Below, one piece after another: positions 60,274 to 64,000 of a stretch of DNA of 64,000 nucleotides; positions within the stretch are counted from its first letter, which is position 1; each line of letters starts with the position of its first letter. Below the pieces are notes generated by a model that was given only the letters and a program-made list of their open reading frames with translations, did no database searches and was not told the origin of the DNA. This DNA is from an uncultured Bulleidia sp. GTDB taxonomy: Bacteria > Bacillota_I > Bacilli_A > Erysipelotrichales > Erysipelotrichaceae. The stretch covers positions 36,694 through 100,693 of the forward strand of contig CAKVBD010000003.1 of NCBI GenBank assembly GCA_934725105.1, in the 5' to 3' direction. The translations under genes and the position numbers were made by a program.

Positions 60274-61344
60274 ATGACTTTAAAAAATACAATAAAAGTA
60301 GTGTTTTGCAGCATGTTACTCACTGCCTGCAAATCCAATGAAATGGCAATCGATCAGATTGCACCAATGGAACAAAAATCCTTAATCAATAATTTTGAAG
60401 TTGTTCCAAATGAGAATGGTTTTTACTATGTAGACAATCAATTAACTCTGAATTATTATGATTTCACAAATTCTAAAAATCTTTCATTAGGTTTGCTTGA
60501 TGAAAAGACAAGTACATATACATATTCTTATATGAGTTCCACGATCTATCAATATGATAAATATCTTTATTATTTAACGAATTATACAAATGCTGAAGGT
60601 GTCTCATATTCTTCTGTTACAAGACAGACTCTGGATGGGAAAGAAATTGAAAGTATATTTGATTTAGATTATGATGCAATTCAGTTTCTGATCCATAATG
60701 GATACATTCTATGTACAGAAAAAAAAGAAGATGATAATTATATAATTCATATTCACGACTTGTCTGGAAAAGAAAAATGCACTTTGGAAGAAGAAGCCTA
60801 TGTAGATCATTTTCTGGCAGATGGTGACAAGATTTTTTACACAACACATTCTAACAATTCCCCTGTTCTGAAATTTATTGACTGCAAAGATTTAACAAAT
60901 CATATCGTTGATATTGATTTTCAAGTATTTTTATTTGAAAATCTGAACAAAATTTCAGTATACACATGCGAAATGAAAGACTCTCTAGAAGATACAATCA
61001 TCCATGCATCAATTATTGATATGGATACACAAAAGTCATTATTCAATATTGATAATGCTGTAGTTAACTACTTTGATGATAACTATATTTATACTTCCTC
61101 TACCAATGAAAAAAATATGAAATATTCTATCTATGATTGGAGTGGAAATCTAGTGAAAGAAATTTCTCCATCAGAAGAACTTCTTGGAAATGAATATAAT
61201 ACAAACAATATGTTCTGGAAGACAAATGGATCACAAATCATTCGAATCGTGGATAAATACATTGTCGCTAGTACAACGATTGAAAAAACTGATCATTTCT
61301 ATGTATGCAATATAGAGAGTGGTCATTGCTCGTTTGTTAAATGA
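60274..61344 (+). CDS. Lipoprotein, paralogue of the gene at 58180
   Basis: 356 residues. Signal peptide with lipobox LTAC (Cys19). GGAGA lies 10 nt before the ATG. The mature protein repeats beta-type units (FEVVPNENGFYYVDNQLTLNYYDF, VTRQTLDGKEIESIFDLDYDAIQFLIHNGYILCTE) as in its paralogue, with a C-terminal pair of Cys (CNIESGHC). It is preceded by a cre-like site and a copy B module and followed by a terminator. Likely a surface beta-propeller-like sensor or binding protein, by shape only. Confidence 0.82.
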   Translation: MTLKNTIKVVFCSMLLTACKSNEMAIDQIAPMEQKSLINNFEVVPNENGFYYVDNQLTLNYYDFTNSKNLSLGLLDEKTSTYTYSYMSSTIYQYDKYLYYLTNYTNAEGVSYSSVTRQTLDGKEIESIFDLDYDAIQFLIHNGYILCTEKKEDDNYIIHIHDLSGKEKCTLEEEAYVDHFLADGDKIFYTTHSNNSPVLKFIDCKDLTNHIVDIDFQVFLFENLNKISVYTCEMKDSLEDTIIHASIIDMDTQKSLFNIDNAVVNYFDDNYIYTSSTNEKNMKYSIYDWSGNLVKEISPSEELLGNEYNTNNMFWKTNGSQIIRIVDKYIVASTTIEKTDHFYVCNIESGHCSFVK

Positions 61345-61360
61345 ATATATCATAGATATG

Positions 61361-61405
61361 AAAACAGATGCATTTCTACCAATGGAATTACATCTGTTTT
61401 TTTAC
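61361..61405 (+). terminator. Terminator after the 60274 lipoprotein
   Basis: AAACAGATG/CATCTGTTT arms with a 20-nt loop, followed by TTTTTTT. Confidence 0.75.
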
Positions 61406-61448
61406 TAACTATATTTCAGAAATAAACGATTTAATCATCCAAAACTGA

Positions 61449-62012
61449 TCATGCAACTTTTTTGACAACTACAACAACAGCATAATCTGCCATAAGACTC
61501 TTATAGTCTTTTAAAAATTCTGATTGTATCGATGTCATATTTTTACAGAATAACAATAACGGAACTGATTCCTCATCGGATAGCTTTTGCCTTTCTGTTT
61601 GTGTGTAGGAAGTATCCATATCATCTTTTTTCAGATCATTTTCTGATTGAATAACATCAGTTATTTTAGATATATTATCTGCATATGATAAATTTAAATT
61701 TTCATCAATAGAAAATGATAATGTAACTGTCTTGTTATCTGATAAATCGTATTTTTTTGACAACCGTTCATCAAATTGTGAATCGTTACAGTTCAATATC
61801 AGTAATTCAAAACTGCCATTTCCAGAAATATTCCAGGTATAATTATTATCATATTCAACTGTTATAGAATCATCTTTTGTGGTGATACTACTCTCTACAA
61901 TTTCATTACTAGATGTTGTATTTGATGTACAGCCAATACATGCAATTGAAATGATAAAAACCAGTAAAATTTTAAAACAAATCATTTCAGTAACCTTTAT
62001 CTCTTTGTTCAT
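61449..62012 (-). CDS. Hypothetical lipoprotein
   Basis: 187 residues from ATG 62010-62012 (GAGAGAAAA upstream; an earlier start at 62033 is possible). Basic N-terminus, hydrophobic helix and lipobox IACIGC. The mature part is rich in Ser/Thr/Asn/Asp (SSNEIVESSITTKDDSITVEYDNNYTWN), followed by an acidic helical stretch and a hydrophobic end (MADYAVVVVVKKVA). Last of a minus-strand run of small membrane-associated genes. No family recognised. Confidence 0.68.
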   Translation of the reverse strand: MNKEIKVTEMICFKILLVFIISIACIGCTSNTTSSNEIVESSITTKDDSITVEYDNNYTWNISGNGSFELLILNCNDSQFDERLSKKYDLSDNKTVTLSFSIDENLNLSYADNISKITDVIQSENDLKKDDMDTSYTQTERQKLSDEESVPLLLFCKNMTSIQSEFLKDYKSLMADYAVVVVVKKVA

Positions 62013-62048
62013 ATGAATTTTCTCTCTTTCCATTCCATTTGCATAAAG

Positions 62049-62462
62049 TCATTCTTTTAATATTTTGTATATCATTACTAAAGATGCAATCGCTGTTATT
62101 ATGATTATGATATAGCTGATTAATAATTCCAGTGGCTCTAATGGATTTAGAATGCCATATGCCTGAGACATTTTTACACTCAGGAAGAATATATAATCAT
62201 TTCCTAAAACTAAAGTAAGAATAAATATAATCGATCTGCTTTTCTCATCTAACTTTTTCATAAACTCACTCTTTTCTTTTTTAAATGCCATAAATAGAAG
62301 AAATCCAGTCACAAATAACCCCCATATACAAGGAATATAATGATATTTATAAACAGCTCTCACATTTTCAGGAAGAGGATATTTTTCACGCCAAACAAAT
62401 TGATATGTATAGAAAACATTTATCAAAAAATATAAAATGGCACTCTTTTTTTCTTTGGTCAT
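62049..62462 (-). CDS. Small multi-pass membrane protein
   Basis: 137 residues with four hydrophobic segments (about 7-22, 44-62, 76-95, 108-132) joined by charged loops (KKEKSEFMKKLDEKSR). AAAGGAAAG precedes the ATG. Lies between two other small membrane genes and probably shares a transcript. No family recognised. Confidence 0.7.
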   Translation of the reverse strand: MTKEKKSAILYFLINVFYTYQFVWREKYPLPENVRAVYKYHYIPCIWGLFVTGFLLFMAFKKEKSEFMKKLDEKSRSIIFILTLVLGNDYIFFLSVKMSQAYGILNPLEPLELLISYIIIIITAIASLVMIYKILKE

Positions 62463-62530
62463 ATGAATTTCACTTTCCTTTCACTTCTCTCAAAAGTTGA
62501 ATTACTGAAAAGATTTTTTTAACTTTTACT

Positions 62531-62791
62531 CTAGATCATCAATACGATCAAAATTGAAATATAGCTGATTATTAATGCGTAATGAAGTTGTTTCAAACAT
62601 TTATCAGTTTCAAATGTACTTACTTTTGCATTTCTACTAGCTTGAATTGCATAAAATACACAGATTACTGCATAAAGAGTTGCTAATACAATTTTTAAGA
62701 ATTCATTCGTATTTTCAATTCTCATAATGATTATTGCGGTCATTCCAAATATTCCAGCAATTTCCGTATAATATTTTTTTGAATGGATCAT
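62531..62791 (-). CDS. Small membrane protein
   Basis: 86 residues with three hydrophobic segments (about 8-24, 30-48, 68-86). AAAGAAGAG stands before the ATG. The 68-nt gap to the next gene and same orientation suggest an operon with 62049 and 61449. No family recognised. Confidence 0.65.
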   Translation of the reverse strand: MIHSKKYYTEIAGIFGMTAIIIMRIENTNEFLKIVLATLYAVICVFYAIQASRNAKVSTFETDKCLKQLHYALIISYISILIVLMI

Positions 62792-62970
62792 ATCATTTCT
62801 CTTCTTTTACTAAAGAGTAGAGTATGTCTATCAAAATTTCTAGACTATTTATTTACATTCCCTATTGCTATAATTAATATGTTGGAACTAACTCTACGCC
62901 ATTCTAATTTGAGTATAAGTGTGAACCATTATCAGAGTTTTAATTTATAAATTAACCATAATTTTTTCTT

Positions 62971-63549
62971 TTATATCATTTCTATTTTAAATGTTTCCGG
63001 TATAAATGGTGACGCAATAAATCCAGCAAATATACCAGATACATTGCATAAAATATCAACTACATCAAATACACCACGCATAGAAACTAATTGTAGTGTT
63101 TCTAACAATACTACAAATATCATAGATATGATAAAAACTCTTTTTTTAGAATTATTTCTTTTAAACACGAAACCTATTGGAATAAAGAATAGAAAATTAA
63201 ACATATTCTGATTAAATGAATACAAATTCATATCAAATAATCTTAGAAGATTTAAGTTTATGGATACACCTAAATAAGGTCTCCCAAATAAAAGTACGAC
63301 CATAACACAAGCGTACAAACACCACATGAATTGAATCAATTGCTTTGAAATCTTTTCTTTAAAGAGAAGCTGAATCAAAAGATAAAACAATATACTTTGT
63401 CCAAGATAAGTCAGTATATACAATATTTGTTCAAATTTAAAAGATCCCTGATAAAAATAGCTAATTACATTGCTTGTAACATTATAAAAAATAAGAAAAC
63501 TAATAAAAAAGCTAACAATGATTTTAATAATCGTACTAATTATTTTCAT
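62971..63549 (-). CDS. VanZ-like family membrane protein
   Basis: 192 residues, five to six helices. The C-terminal half matches the VanZ fold: NLLRLFDMNLYSFNQNMFNFLFFIPIGFVF and VLLETLQLVSMRGVFDVVDILCNVSGIFAGF, where the ETLQL...R.FDVxDILxNxxGxxxG pattern is diagnostic. VanZ gives low-level teicoplanin resistance in some enterococci; the general role is unknown. AGGAGAG precedes the ATG. No other van genes nearby. Confidence 0.88.
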   Translation of the reverse strand: MKIISTIIKIIVSFFISFLIFYNVTSNVISYFYQGSFKFEQILYILTYLGQSILFYLLIQLLFKEKISKQLIQFMWCLYACVMVVLLFGRPYLGVSINLNLLRLFDMNLYSFNQNMFNFLFFIPIGFVFKRNNSKKRVFIISMIFVVLLETLQLVSMRGVFDVVDILCNVSGIFAGFIASPFIPETFKIEMI

Positions 63550-63795
63550 ATTCTCTCCTAAGGTATATCCAATTATATCAATATGTTTTTATTCACCAGA
63601 TTTGTGAATCTTGTAATTCACATTTTCTCTATCACATGCAAATAATACTTCACAATTCAATAAATCAGTCAAGAAATATCGTACGTTATCTGCACCTGCC
63701 GCAACAAATAAATTATAACAAACTCCTATACAAAAATAGAAACTAGATTTTCCCAAACAATTTCACTATTCTTAACGAAAGAAAAAAGAACGACC
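63550..63795. other. AT-rich intergenic region
   Basis: Between the VanZ-like gene and the last short ORF. No RNA gene, RBS-linked ORF or hairpin terminator recognised. Confidence 0.5.
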
Positions 63796-63960
63796 ATGGA
63801 TACTTATGGTCCATCAAGATATCTCAATCTTGCAATTCTTCATGTGTTCCATACCTTCTTGTTATACACATTACAATATTGTTGCTTATATAAATCACTT
63901 AAAAAAAGAGGTATTCATTTTCTCAATGTCATTAAGTTAAGCATAACCAAGAATTTTTGA
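63796..63960 (+). CDS. Possible 54-residue peptide with PSRY motif
   Basis: Short ORF beginning MDTYGPSRYLNLAILHVFHT, followed by a hydrophobic stretch with CC and a basic tail. Its N-terminus shares MxxYxPSRYxN with the ORF at 54746. No proper Shine-Dalgarno (purine-rich GAAAGAAAAAAGAAC only). A hairpin plus T-run follows. Real coding status uncertain. Confidence 0.35.
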   Translation: MDTYGPSRYLNLAILHVFHTFLLYTLQYCCLYKSLKKRGIHFLNVIKLSITKNF

Positions 63961-63963
63961 GTT

Positions 63964-63993
63964 TTACATGGCAACATGTAAGGCTCTTTTTTT
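63964..63993 (+). terminator. Terminator-like hairpin at window end
   Basis: TTACATG/CATGTAA stem with GCAA loop, then GGCTC and TTTTTTT. Confidence 0.6.
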
Positions 63994-64000
63994 GATGAAA

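Noticed and set aside
1..64000. CRISPR arrays, IS elements, prophage genes
   Set aside because: No regularly spaced repeats, transposase, integrase or phage structural genes found by reading both strands.

Overview
The window looks like a chromosomal segment of a low-GC Gram-positive (Bacillota) bacterium, most like the Erysipelotrichia/Mollicutes-related branch. This is inferred from AT-rich codon use, the mraZ-rsmH-ftsL-pbp cluster, LicT/PTS control, SpaA-type surface proteins and CcpA-like cre sites. TGA works as a stop codon. No rRNA, IS element, integrase or CRISPR array is visible. Most core genes lie on the minus strand.

Layout. 1-3000: start of the dcw cell-division cluster (mraZ, rsmH, ftsL, truncated PBP), with a phased MraZ operator array over the mraZ promoter. 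3-12.5 kb: housekeeping genes (yceD-rpmF, hydrolase, YebC, phosphatase, ptsI with an ACP-like partner, HPF, DUF2779-like protein, aroD), then tRNA-Ser. 12.9-15.5 kb: flavinylated lipoprotein, NSS transporter, hypothetical protein. 15.4-25 kb: galactose-type sugar module. It holds the mglBAC ABC transporter under a cre site and a five-gene sensing operon (small membrane protein, YesN-type regulator, YesM-type kinase, two sugar-binding proteins). 25-31 kb: a tail-anchored helical protein and a 1490-residue NlpC/P60-SpaA surface protein. 31-36 kb: purC, PDZ protein, HAD, SseB-like, DegV. 34.6-37.5 kb: licT-bglP with two RAT antiterminators. 37.6-43.3 kb: an operon of MYG1-like nuclease, OB-fold protein and Cys-rich protein; sepF; rarA; a flavinylated fumarate-reductase-like lipoprotein. 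43.5-45.4 kb: hypothetical protein, Fic protein with repeated operators, tRNA-Leu. 45.5-49.4 kb: phospho-beta-glucosidase, cellobiose-type EIIC, divergent LysR regulator.

49.4-64 kb is the accessory-looking part: an operon of degenerate PfkB protein, CtpE-like P-type ATPase and HAD protein; small Cys-rich and His-rich exported proteins; a second LysR regulator; an ABC exporter with small membrane or leader ORFs; paralogous lipoproteins; and a run of small membrane proteins including a VanZ-like one. Two intergenic regions here are diverged copies of each other. Two short ORFs share the N-terminal pattern MxxYxPSRYxN.

The metabolic theme is PTS and ABC uptake of galactosides and beta-glucosides under substrate-responsive control (LicT, LysR, YesMN, CcpA), plus surface-exposed flavin-based electron transfer. 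Several genes lack a Shine-Dalgarno sequence and have a -10 box almost touching the start codon, which suggests leaderless mRNAs. All functions come from reading the sequence; no database search was run.
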